The notes below the pieces were generated by a model. The model was not told the DNA's origin and searched no databases. It was given only the letters and a program-made list of their open reading frames with translations. The translations under genes were made by a program, and so were the position numbers. Shown here piece after piece: positions 8,597 to 16,872 of a DNA stretch of 64,000 nucleotides. The DNA lies in IMG/VR virus record IMGVR_UViG_3300036790_000231, positions 27,256 through 91,255 of that record; one strand, written 5' to 3'. Origin of the DNA: a virus. Numbering within the stretch: position 1 is the first letter of the stretch; every line of letters starts with the position of its first letter.

Positions 8597-8709
8597 CAGA
8601 TCACCCTAACAATTTCACCTATACAAAGAAGAGTCAGAAAAAAGCCAGTTACTAATAAGGTTATTTTGAAATCAGACCAAAACTGTCCACGTTTTATTGG
8701 ACGCTTTTT
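8596..8709 (-). pseudogene. membrane-helix frame without its own start, -1 to the gene before it
   Basis: This stretch encodes KRPIKRGQFWSDFKITLLVT followed by a hydrophobic end, and its stop is coupled (TGATG) to the next gene, so it looks translated. No sensible start is seen. It is in the -1 frame of the 92-residue ORF just upstream, and one more A in the A5 run at 8705-8709 would join them into one three-helix protein. Confidence 0.45.
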
Positions 8710-8972
8710 GTTTTGTTTTCTGTTAGTTCGTGATCTGATGGGGTAGGAGCTAAATGCTCCAAACTCTCCGTAGCTTTCATTATTCGCCGGAAAGAATCCA
8801 ACCAAAGCGCTGGAGGTACTGAAATGAACCACAGCCCCAGGAGGACAATTATCCACTGAGCGTCCGTTACCTGAAATATCTCCCGATACTCTATATATAG
8901 ACCTATCCCTATGGAAGCCAATCTTACTACGGTATTTACCGCCGTTTTTAAATATCCCAATAATTTTATCAT
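8694..8972 (-). CDS. holin-like membrane protein (possibly 3'-truncated by a frame change)
   Basis: A 92-residue protein with two predicted membrane helices (about residues 15-31 and 37-58) and a charged tail, a holin-like plan. The stop comes right after an A-rich tract, and membrane-type coding continues in the -1 frame to 8596. Next to it are a single-pass membrane protein and, beyond, the tail genes, a common place for lysis genes. A holin role is inferred only from topology. Confidence 0.55.
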   Translation of the reverse strand: MIKLLGYLKTAVNTVVRLASIGIGLYIEYREIFQVTDAQWIIVLLGLWFISVPPALWLDSFRRIMKATESLEHLAPTPSDHELTENKTKSVQ

Positions 8973-8994
8973 TCATTATAACTCCAACAAAAAA

Positions 8995-9042
8995 AGCACG
9001 ACATAATTTTCCCCTTTCTCTTTGAGCCGCCTATGCCGTGCT
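8995..9042 (-). terminator. possible terminator after the virion operon
   Basis: On the minus strand AGCACG (9042-9037) can pair with CGTGCT (9000-8995), followed by seven T. The loop is long (36 bases), so this is a weak call. It lies directly after the last tail gene. Confidence 0.35.
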
Positions 9043-9048
9043 CTATTT

Positions 9049-9420
9049 TTATACTAATGGAAATAACTTATTGTCAAAACTAAATACTGTTTCTAAAGTA
9101 ACAGCTAAGCTAATCTCTATTTTTCCTTCCGTATTTATTATAAAATCTCCTATTACTCCACCTATATTTGCATCAATTAATTGTTGCTTTGTTGGATGAT
9201 ATCCTGAAGGTAATTTGGCAATTGCAGCTTCTTTAGATACAGCACCAGATGATTTAATTACGCCTCTTAAATAGACTATTCCATTCGATCCCAATGAACA
9301 TTCTGCATTTGAATATGGTGTTCCTTTATTAGAAATTCCAGTTTCTAATGTAATAGCTTTCCATTCTCCTAAAGAAGAGCTTCCTACTCTAGACCCACCA
9401 GAGCTAGCCATAAAATACAC
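9049..9420 (-). CDS. tail fibre or receptor-binding-type protein
   Basis: A 123-residue protein (second start at residue 4, MASSGGSRVG). The stretch IVYLRGVIKSSG...LPSGYHP is the pattern of the beta-sandwich at the C-terminal ends of phage tail fibre proteins, where a strand with 'LRG' is followed by 'LP.GY.P'. It is the last gene of the virion operon and overlaps the previous gene by 17 bases. It would sit at the tail tip and may contact the host surface. Confidence 0.65.
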   Translation of the reverse strand: MYFMASSGGSRVGSSSLGEWKAITLETGISNKGTPYSNAECSLGSNGIVYLRGVIKSSGAVSKEAAIAKLPSGYHPTKQQLIDANIGGVIGDFIINTEGKIEISLAVTLETVFSFDNKLFPLV

Positions 9421-9763
9421 ATCCTTCGACTTCGCCGCTGACTATTTCCAAATATATTGCATCATTATAAATAGTCGGTGTCTCTACGGGGAAAAAGTCT
9501 CTAGTAGATTCATTACTTTCTAGTGTAATAGTAGTTATGTAATATCCCGCATTAGAAGTTCCATCCCACAGGCGCACCTTTGCCTTTGCATCTCCTGTAG
9601 ACTCTGTTATTGTCCATCCATAAATAGTAGATACTGATTGAACTTTTGCTTCTTCTTCGCCAACTTTCTCATGATTAGGAAGTGGAGTTTCACCAGCTTT
9701 GACCAGCACCGCTGAGGCGGAGATCGCCGGATAGAATGGTGCTCTAAGGGCCTGTGATGCCAT
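9404..9763 (-). CDS. minor virion protein
   Basis: A 119-residue beta-rich protein with little charge, including YGWTITESTGDAKAKVRLWD and a VSGEVEGCVFYG end. This style is common in small tail-tip or decoration proteins of phages. The position among tail genes is the main support. Confidence 0.55.
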   Translation of the reverse strand: MASQALRAPFYPAISASAVLVKAGETPLPNHEKVGEEEAKVQSVSTIYGWTITESTGDAKAKVRLWDGTSNAGYYITTITLESNESTRDFFPVETPTIYNDAIYLEIVSGEVEGCVFYG

Positions 9764-9865
9764 CTTGTCTCCGAGTCGTTCGTTTAGATCTCTGTACTAC
9801 TGAGGAGTCTACCTCATTTCGGCCCGTTCTGGAGAATTTGTAAGATAACAACTATTTAGATAAAT

Positions 9866-10792
9866 TCATGTGGGAGAAATAACATTAAAAGAGAATGAGC
9901 AATTTTTCAATACGCCTATTTCCTTATAAATATAAACAACAAACAAACCTTTTTCAGTAAATGTAACGGCATGATAATCAACACCTGCCGCTCTTGGCGT
10001 GGCAACGGCTGAATAAAATTCTGTACTTTTTGCAGTATGCCAAGTAATTTTATAAATTCCAGTTGAAGTTTTTTCTGAGGTGAATTCATTTTCTTGTTCG
10101 CTTAAAATTTCGCCATTTTCTCCAATCACGCCAAAATATGAATATATGCTTCTAGCACCAAATTTTCTACGTACTGTTCCTTCACCTAGCTTTTCACCTG
10201 TAACAGCTCCATCCAAGATAGCTTCACCGTGTATTGATTCTCTTGCATATTTGCTATTAGCAAAAGTTCTTGCATCTTCTATATAATATGAGGACGAAGA
10301 AGATGCATTTTTAGGAACCAACACGCGAGCGCATCTGAAAGAACTTTGAGGCAATGCCGCAGCCCCTTTATATTCTCCATTTTCCATTTTTGTCTTAGTT
10401 GCTTCCGCAGTAGGAGTACCATTCAGCCATTCCAATTTGGCATAGCTAGAACCTCCAATTTTCAATTCATTTACATCATAAACTCTAAGAATAATTTGGG
10501 CTATTTGTGGATTGACAGAACTTACTTCTACATTGTTAGATGGTGTAGCTGATGTAGAATTTGGAATCTCATATAGTCCATTATAAAATGAATTAGATGA
10601 TTCTTGAATAGCATTAGTTTGAGCTACATAGGCATTCCCCTCATTTACGTTAACTTGAAGACCGGTTCCGGCAGTTACTTTATAATCATTTTCTTCGACT
10701 ACTCCTGCATTAACTAAAGTCTTTGCTATTAATCTATCCTGATAGGAAGGATAGAGAAGGTCTTCACAATCAGCAGGCAATAAAATAGACAT
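9866..10792 (-). CDS. tail-tip / baseplate-type structural protein
   Basis: A 308-residue protein. The N-terminal YPSYQDRLIAKTLVNAGVV and the stretch VTAGTGLQVNVNEGNAYVAQ resemble the N-terminal module of tail-attached proteins in phages of Gram-positive bacteria. The middle has a Ser-rich linker (NASSSSSYYIEDARTF), and the C-terminal part is beta-rich and would form a separate domain. It is placed between the hub gene and the receptor-binding-type genes. Confidence 0.6.
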   Translation of the reverse strand: MSILLPADCEDLLYPSYQDRLIAKTLVNAGVVEENDYKVTAGTGLQVNVNEGNAYVAQTNAIQESSNSFYNGLYEIPNSTSATPSNNVEVSSVNPQIAQIILRVYDVNELKIGGSSYAKLEWLNGTPTAEATKTKMENGEYKGAAALPQSSFRCARVLVPKNASSSSSYYIEDARTFANSKYARESIHGEAILDGAVTGEKLGEGTVRRKFGARSIYSYFGVIGENGEILSEQENEFTSEKTSTGIYKITWHTAKSTEFYSAVATPRAAGVDYHAVTFTEKGLFVVYIYKEIGVLKNCSFSFNVISPT

Positions 10793-10803
10793 TTATTTCC
10801 TCC

Positions 10804-10956
10804 CTATAGTTCTTCTACTTTTTCTTTTAATTTTTTAATTTCTTCATTCTGAACTCTTTGTGTTCTAATTAAAGAGCTAACTAGATTAGTTAGTTTTTTG
10901 TATTCAGATGGAAAATTAGGTTTTACTACGGGTATTTTATGTTCCGGTTCAGACAT
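10804..10956 (-). CDS. 50-residue coiled-coil protein
   Basis: The protein starts MSEPEHKIPVVKPNFPSEYK and ends in a charged heptad-like helix (QNEEIKKLKEKVEEL). The start codon overlaps the stop of the hub gene (TGATG), so it is probably translated by coupling. It may be a small trimerisation or chaperone peptide for the tail tip; this is a guess. Confidence 0.6.
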   Translation of the reverse strand: MSEPEHKIPVVKPNFPSEYKKLTNLVSSLIRTQRVQNEEIKKLKEKVEEL

Positions 10957-13508
10957 CAGTTAGAATAAGTTGTTTGAATTGAATTAATCTTCTCAGTTCC
11001 ATTATCTTCAATATTAATACTCATTCCATATACCCTTACTGGTTTTGGATTAGACCAAGTACCTACTTTAAATCTAGGACCTCTTTCTATCGTGGTGTAA
11101 ACAAAATCTCCTAATTCATAATCTTCAAATGGGCGCGGCACCGAGGGAATTAGCACGTCCGTATACTCGATGCCCTTCGGTTCAAACGTAACGATAGTAA
11201 AGGGTTTTTCCAGTGTGAGTACCTGGATCGCCGCATAGGCTCTCAGGATCTTGGGTTCTTCTTCTCCAAGTCCATCAACAATAGAAGCCTCTTCCTCAAA
11301 TAGGCCATTTTTCTGAATACTATCGAGTGATTCAGCTTTTTCTACATCATATTGGCCGATGACCTCAAATCTGTTCCTAGTTTTAAGACCTTCACCGGTT
11401 CTTTCCGCGCCAATACAATTACCTGGATATGTAAATCTAATTCCCGGCCCCCTATCTACTCCAAGGCCAGCGATATTTTCTCTTATTGTATTTCTTACTA
11501 TATGCAATTTTCTAGTAAGAGGATCTATATAGAAATCAAATCCTGATTCAATATTACTTAACTTAGTAAACTGTTCGCCAATATTTTGAAATTGATTTAA
11601 GGTAAGAATAATTGAATTAGTAGTTTCAGGAATTTCTCCCATAGTGACATGCGTAGGAACATCAATATTGGCTCTTTCGATTAAATCAGCGCCAATCAAT
11701 CCAAGAGGTACACCAGGATAGCTTCCTGATCCAATAGGATATTCTCCATAAGATATTTCTATCGCCTGTTCCTGACTAAGAGGAGTATATCCGCCAATTC
11801 TACCTTCAGCGACTGCTTTTACCACCATTTCTGTCCACTCTGATCCAGTATGCAACATTCTGGAATTAAAGTTTTGATACCATCCCATCGCTGTTACTTC
11901 TAGTTGATCAGTATTAGAATTAGATATCTCTTTTGCAGTATAAATTGGTCCTGACCAAATCGCTTTACTATTCCTGTAACATACAATTGAGGTAGAATGT
12001 TCTTCTATTAGTGATGCGACAGGATCTAGCAGATGGAGCCAAAAATTTGCTGTTCCTGGCTGATTTAGCATTAATTGTAATTTTCTATCATGCGCGCTAT
12101 TTAATTCAGTAATTTGACTCATATCAGATGTATTTACAAGCCACCAACGCCAATCAACAGTTGCAGTATGTGTATTAGATAAGGTAGGTACAACAATTAC
12201 TAAGGGACCGGTCCTTAATATTTTATTTGTTTCAGGAAATAATTTACTGCTAGTTAATGATAATATAAATTCTGTTGTAACAAGAAAATCTGGTCTTATA
12301 GATAATTTATTATCCTTTAAATCTATTTGAAGTCTACCTTCTACAGTAAAATTAGTTGGTATGTTAATATGTGAGCGTAATCTATAATTGTTTTCTATTT
12401 TGGTTTCAAAAGTAGGATGTACTTGGACATTATTCTTAATATTAGAAATAAAAGATGTTTTAACCTCAAATTTAGAAAGTATATTGACAACCCTATCTAC
12501 AAGATTTATAATTAAATTAGCCGACTCTTCAATATTAATTTTTGCTTTTACAAATGATTTTATTAAATCACTTAGGGCTGATTTAGATTCAAATATAGGA
12601 TTTATTTTTCCAGAAACTTTTATAGAATTAGAAAATTGTACTTTACTTTCGAAAGTAGGTTTAATATTCCCATGAGATTTTATACTTGTAGATAATTCTC
12701 CCTTGCTATTGAAAGTAGATATAAATGGAAATAAATTTTTTACTTTTTCATAGATTCCATAATACGGTTTAAATAATCTTCGTGGAGATCTGTAAGTAGG
12801 TGGCCGATTAAATACATATCTAGGCTGTAATTTGGAAAGGGATTGAGTATTTATTATGAGAGATGATTTCTCTTCATAAATAGATGGAAATTTTATTTGA
12901 GACTTAAATGACTCAGATACAGTAACTGAAGAAGAAAAAGTAGGCTTAATTTCTATAGGACCAATAGCTCCTCCACCAAAGTTATCAGCACGAGAAGTTG
13001 TGCCCGTCATTCCTAACCCAATTTTGCCTGATCCTATTACTGATATATCAGTCTCTTCACCTACTAGAGATAGTTCAGAAAATGTTTTTCCATGCCATGC
13101 TTTTAAATTAGTTCCTTCTATAGTAAAACCAAATACATCACCACTACTAAACGATGTAGCGGTAGTAGAGGCTATAACAGAATAAACACCTTTAATTACT
13201 TTCGCCAGTCTAAGAGTAGAAGATCCTTCAATTTCAAATAAATATAACGATTCAGTCGCCGCCGTATATCTTAGATATAATTCATAATATGTTTTTGTAC
13301 TAATAATTTTTGTTGTTACAAATGAGGCTTGTTTTTCTGAAAATGTTTCTTTCCATAGAGCGCCAGATTCTTCACCAGATTCAATAGAAGCACATTCTTC
13401 ATTGATTATTCTGAGAGCTTTTAGGTTACTAGCGGCTTCCCAATTAGTACCTAAACCGCCATTAGCGCGATTAAATTCATCAAGAACTGTTGAAACAGGA
13501 AAGCTCAT
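10956..13508 (-). CDS. tail hub protein with repeat insertion
   Basis: An 850-residue protein. Residues 1-180 look like a LamG-type beta-sandwich (VLDEFNRANGGLGTNWE at the start). Residues about 185-430 contain several degenerate repeats built on I-x-P-x-F-E-S-K followed by a polar strand. Residues about 445-850 resemble tail hub proteins (ReqiPepy6 Gp37-like/gp27-like): ATVDWRWWLVN, LMLNQPGTANFWL, VTAMGWYQNFNSRML and the end LGDFVYTTIERGPRF. The hub would cap the tail tube and hold fibres. The gene follows the small structural genes and precedes the coiled-coil ORF. Confidence 0.7.
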   Translation of the reverse strand: MSFPVSTVLDEFNRANGGLGTNWEAASNLKALRIINEECASIESGEESGALWKETFSEKQASFVTTKIISTKTYYELYLRYTAATESLYLFEIEGSSTLRLAKVIKGVYSVIASTTATSFSSGDVFGFTIEGTNLKAWHGKTFSELSLVGEETDISVIGSGKIGLGMTGTTSRADNFGGGAIGPIEIKPTFSSSVTVSESFKSQIKFPSIYEEKSSLIINTQSLSKLQPRYVFNRPPTYRSPRRLFKPYYGIYEKVKNLFPFISTFNSKGELSTSIKSHGNIKPTFESKVQFSNSIKVSGKINPIFESKSALSDLIKSFVKAKINIEESANLIINLVDRVVNILSKFEVKTSFISNIKNNVQVHPTFETKIENNYRLRSHINIPTNFTVEGRLQIDLKDNKLSIRPDFLVTTEFILSLTSSKLFPETNKILRTGPLVIVVPTLSNTHTATVDWRWWLVNTSDMSQITELNSAHDRKLQLMLNQPGTANFWLHLLDPVASLIEEHSTSIVCYRNSKAIWSGPIYTAKEISNSNTDQLEVTAMGWYQNFNSRMLHTGSEWTEMVVKAVAEGRIGGYTPLSQEQAIEISYGEYPIGSGSYPGVPLGLIGADLIERANIDVPTHVTMGEIPETTNSIILTLNQFQNIGEQFTKLSNIESGFDFYIDPLTRKLHIVRNTIRENIAGLGVDRGPGIRFTYPGNCIGAERTGEGLKTRNRFEVIGQYDVEKAESLDSIQKNGLFEEEASIVDGLGEEEPKILRAYAAIQVLTLEKPFTIVTFEPKGIEYTDVLIPSVPRPFEDYELGDFVYTTIERGPRFKVGTWSNPKPVRVYGMSINIEDNGTEKINSIQTTYSN

Positions 13509-13514
13509 ACCATT

Positions 13515-14096
13515 TTAATTCAAAATCTCTACATACCATTGATAAACCGTCAATAAGTTAGAAGCAGATGAAGCTCCCCATTTAGCCCCTATAGTCAAAA
13601 TTTTTGATTCATCAGTATTTATGGTCGCTTCTCCACCGGTTGAAGTTGTCTCTGGCATCATTGTCGATCCAACTGAAGTAGTTTCAGCCGAAACAGCCTC
13701 AAATCCATCAACAACTCCCTGAGTGATGATCTTTCCAGTTGGGCCTACTGATATCACACGAGAAGTAGCTTCTAAAGCCCAAGATTGATTGCTAACTCCA
13801 GATGAAGTTTTAATAGCTATCGTTTCTGCCAGCGCCACACCAGCTACTCCACCATAGTACAGCCCTAAAATGATAGTTGGAGTACCAGTATTAGAATAAG
13901 TTCCTCTAGCCGTGTATCTTAAAATAGTTCCAGCTTCAAGAGGAGGACAATCCCTGCCTATAGTAAAAGCTTGTCCTAAAGTATTTCCTCCAGGAGATAC
14001 ATCGGTTAAAGTGGTAGATTCTTTATAGACGGTTCCAGTATTTTCCGAACTATATGAAGGAGCGTTAGCTAAAATCTCCCAAGTTTGATTAGCCAT
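13515..14096 (-). CDS. virion protein, beta-sandwich type
   Basis: A 193-residue protein of low charge. It contains LRYTARGTYSNTGTPTIILG and ends with the strand LLTVYQWYVEILN, a plan seen in small tail or capsid-surface proteins of phages from actinobacteria. It has no enzymatic motif. It starts 19 bases after the stop of the next upstream gene in the tail operon. Confidence 0.6.
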   Translation of the reverse strand: MANQTWEILANAPSYSSENTGTVYKESTTLTDVSPGGNTLGQAFTIGRDCPPLEAGTILRYTARGTYSNTGTPTIILGLYYGGVAGVALAETIAIKTSSGVSNQSWALEATSRVISVGPTGKIITQGVVDGFEAVSAETTSVGSTMMPETTSTGGEATINTDESKILTIGAKWGASSASNLLTVYQWYVEILN

Positions 14097-14115
14097 TATG
14101 TTACCTTTCTTTTAC

Positions 14116-14523
14116 CTATGAAAATATGAATTTCGCGCCTTCAACAGGAATATATGGCAAATTATACGTAGTATTAATTATAAATTCACTTAAAACAGTC
14201 CAAGCTATTTGTTCACCAGAGGTTTCTGCCGTTGCTAAACCAGATCCTTTTATTTTAGATTCTCCAGCAGTACATTCAGGAAATTCTATTTTTGCTTCAT
14301 TAACCATATATCCGGCTTCAGTTTCAGTACCTTCAACTATTTTCCATTTGGATGCTTCAACTTTAACTCGTTTATATCCCGTATATGCAGCCTCGGTTCC
14401 AGTAGCAATTCTGGTTGGTTCTGTTGTATATAGAGCAATCCAAGTAGTAGGCAGAACTGGTTGTTCCTTACCTGAAATCCATTTAAGGCCTTTAGTCTCC
14501 CATGCTTTGCTAAGTGATGACAT
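14116..14523 (-). CDS. tail structural protein
   Basis: A 135-residue protein with WIALYTTEPTRIATGTEAAY, close in pattern to the 'LFT.APT..G.G.E..' opening of a common phage tail structural family, and a C-terminal strand pair. Its exact place in the tail tip is unknown. Confidence 0.62.
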   Translation of the reverse strand: MSSLSKAWETKGLKWISGKEQPVLPTTWIALYTTEPTRIATGTEAAYTGYKRVKVEASKWKIVEGTETEAGYMVNEAKIEFPECTAGESKIKGSGLATAETSGEQIAWTVLSEFIINTTYNLPYIPVEGAKFIFS

Positions 14524-14551
14524 TCATTTTTCTCCTATATTATTTTTGTTT

Positions 14552-15301
14552 TTATGAATAACTTGGTGAATCAAATGTTACTATATGCGAAGTATTTGGA
14601 ACAATTTGTCTAGCTATATTAAAATGATTTTCTATCTCTTTTGATGAAAGGGCTCCCGCATATATGGCTACCTCAGATATATATCCTATGAATTCTTTAA
14701 GTGATAAAGATTCCAAGCTTGAGGTTCCTATATATACAGGTTCCCCTCCATCAGAAATTGTATGGCTACCAACATTAATTGATACTATTTCTTTTCCATC
14801 TATGAATATAGACATTTTCCCTTCAAATAGTCTACCTACTACATGATAAGGAATTCCTTCTAATAATTTTCTACTAACTAAAGTAATTTCTTCAGTTCCA
14901 TTTCCTACACCAAAATATATATGACCAGAAGATAATCCCAATATATATGGATTAGCGAATTTATTATTGGTCTTACCTACAATTATAGAAGAATGATTAG
15001 CATTGCCAGATACAATAAATGCCTCTATTGTTATATTGGAAATGATACGTAACGGAGCAGCATCAGATATTTCCACATTTTGATCAGTCCCCTTAATTCC
15101 GAAACACGCCGATCCAGCCGTAGTATCATAAATAAGTGCTTGATATCCCAGTGGGAGAGGAGTGCCATCATAAATACCATTAAGTCCATATTTAGAAGCA
15201 CGATCATATGCACGTGTTCCATTTTTCTCATTCAATCTCCAATATCCAACTATAAAGGGATTGCGGCGTATGGTAGCAAAATACGATGTAGGAATTGTCA
15301 T
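14552..15301 (-). CDS. LamG / concanavalin A-like lectin domain protein
   Basis: A 249-residue protein that is nearly all one LamG-like jelly roll: FIVGYWRLNEKNGTRAYDRA at the start, NITIEAFIVS, FIDGKEIVSINVG and the closing GYISEVAIYAGALSSKEIENHF. Phages use such domains on tail tips to bind sugars or proteins on the cell. The start overlaps the end of the Dit-like gene by 4 bases. Confidence 0.8.
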   Translation of the reverse strand: MTIPTSYFATIRRNPFIVGYWRLNEKNGTRAYDRASKYGLNGIYDGTPLPLGYQALIYDTTAGSACFGIKGTDQNVEISDAAPLRIISNITIEAFIVSGNANHSSIIVGKTNNKFANPYILGLSSGHIYFGVGNGTEEITLVSRKLLEGIPYHVVGRLFEGKMSIFIDGKEIVSINVGSHTISDGGEPVYIGTSSLESLSLKEFIGYISEVAIYAGALSSKEIENHFNIARQIVPNTSHIVTFDSPSYS

Positions 15302-16872
15302 CCTAAAAATCCATATTCATAATAAACGGCTAGCAAAGATTTTTCTCCAAATCCTTTTCCAGTTATGTAAATGTCATTCCACATTGGCTCCAAAACTATC
15401 CAAGCAGAGCTAGAGGATGAGAAATTTTCCAGCTTATTACTTCCATTTGAATTTACTAATGTCTTTCTTTTTCCACATTCAAAGATTAAATAATCATTTT
15501 CAGCAACAGGAGCATTGTAGTAAACTTCTAAATTATTAGTTAAATTGGATATTAGAATACTTTCAAATGGTCCATATATAACAAATACAGGCTCTACGAA
15601 AGTCTTTCCTCTATTGCATATACTAAGAATATTGTTATCTTGAATAACAGTAGATCCAATAAATTTTCTATATCCTCTTGGATAACTACGCGGATACGAT
15701 CTACCAAGCAAAGGCGATTCTGAATTATTTGGAATTAGAAAATTACTTAATTGAGCTGTAGAAAATGCGCGAAAATCAGAAGATTTAAGAACCACTTGAA
15801 ATGGCCTTTTTATCTTATTAATAGTTGTTTGTTCCTCTTTAATTTGAGGAGGAGTAATACATCTACAATTAAACTCTACATCGCCAGGATAAATAGATTC
15901 AATTCTATATTCATCAAAATTCCATAAAACATCTTTTTGGTCCCCTCCAAATCCAACTTGGGATACTATTTCTTCTCCAAATAAATCTGCATACGATCCT
16001 CCTAAATCATAAAATGCCATAATAGAAGGAACATTGTTATCAGATGGCTTTTCTTTCCAAAACTCAATAGACAATCTGTTATCTATTTTTTTACCTCTCA
16101 AATAAAATAATTCACCTATTTCAGGGCGCAAATTTTCTGGAAGTGCAATTTTTTCTAATTCTTTTACTTCATTTTCTATTATAATCAATATTGATAAAAA
16201 CGGCTCCCCTTCATTGTCATTATATAAAACTTTTGCAAAATTTTCATCATCCTTAACTGAAAACACATACCCGAATGTGGATTCTGATTTAGACCCTCTG
16301 ATAATTTTTATCGTTGACTGAACATTACCAAATACACGTTTCTCAGAAGCTCTAATAAGATAATTTTCACCAGCTTTGCTCCACGATAAAAATCCATTAT
16401 TAACTTCTAGATTAGAATTAGAACCAATTAATGCTTCATAATTTCCAGATCCCAAAGAAGCAATAGGGCTATATGGTAAAATAGTTTGTGCTTCATCAAA
16501 ATTATCATATATATCGAACCATTTAAACTTTAGAGAAGATTCTACCAATGGTGCATAAGCAGCAAGAAAATCACCTTTCAGCTGATTATATACTTGCAAA
16601 CTCCCTGTTTCTATGTTACCAGTAAGGGTAATTACTCTTCCATTATAAAAAGCATCATAAACAAATTCATTATGTTGGGCTGGTCGGGGCTCGCGTCCTT
16701 CTCTTACTTCAGAGCTATCCAATCCAGTAATACCTGTAACTCTTATTAAATCTGATTGATAACGATCGTTGATTATATACCCATTATATTCTATAAATGC
16801 TTGAACTCCAAAGGATAATGGAGAATTCCAAGGCTGTTCTAAATGCCCATATCTAAGATTGGCTACTGTCAT
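15298..16872 (-). CDS. distal tail (Dit-like) protein
   Basis: A 524-residue protein placed directly after the tape measure, the usual Dit position. The N-terminal YIINDRYQSDLIRVTGITGL and VRE..EPRPAQHNEFVYDAFYNGR fit a Dit core that joins the tube to the hub. An internal jelly-roll-like insertion (residues about 150-330) and a C-terminal half with VLKSSDFRAFSTAQL make it longer than minimal Dit proteins. It overlaps the tape measure by 4 bases and the lectin gene by 4 bases. Confidence 0.68.
   Translation of the reverse strand: MTVANLRYGHLEQPWNSPLSFGVQAFIEYNGYIINDRYQSDLIRVTGITGLDSSEVREGREPRPAQHNEFVYDAFYNGRVITLTGNIETGSLQVYNQLKGDFLAAYAPLVESSLKFKWFDIYDNFDEAQTILPYSPIASLGSGNYEALIGSNSNLEVNNGFLSWSKAGENYLIRASEKRVFGNVQSTIKIIRGSKSESTFGYVFSVKDDENFAKVLYNDNEGEPFLSILIIIENEVKELEKIALPENLRPEIGELFYLRGKKIDNRLSIEFWKEKPSDNNVPSIMAFYDLGGSYADLFGEEIVSQVGFGGDQKDVLWNFDEYRIESIYPGDVEFNCRCITPPQIKEEQTTINKIKRPFQVVLKSSDFRAFSTAQLSNFLIPNNSESPLLGRSYPRSYPRGYRKFIGSTVIQDNNILSICNRGKTFVEPVFVIYGPFESILISNLTNNLEVYYNAPVAENDYLIFECGKRKTLVNSNGSNKLENFSSSSSAWIVLEPMWNDIYITGKGFGEKSLLAVYYEYGFLG

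Noticed and set aside
8596-8976. A single 126-codon frame covering the holin-like gene
   Set aside because: Its first two thirds lack membrane or domain sense and overlap the better 92-residue frame; only its end (8596-8709) looks coding.
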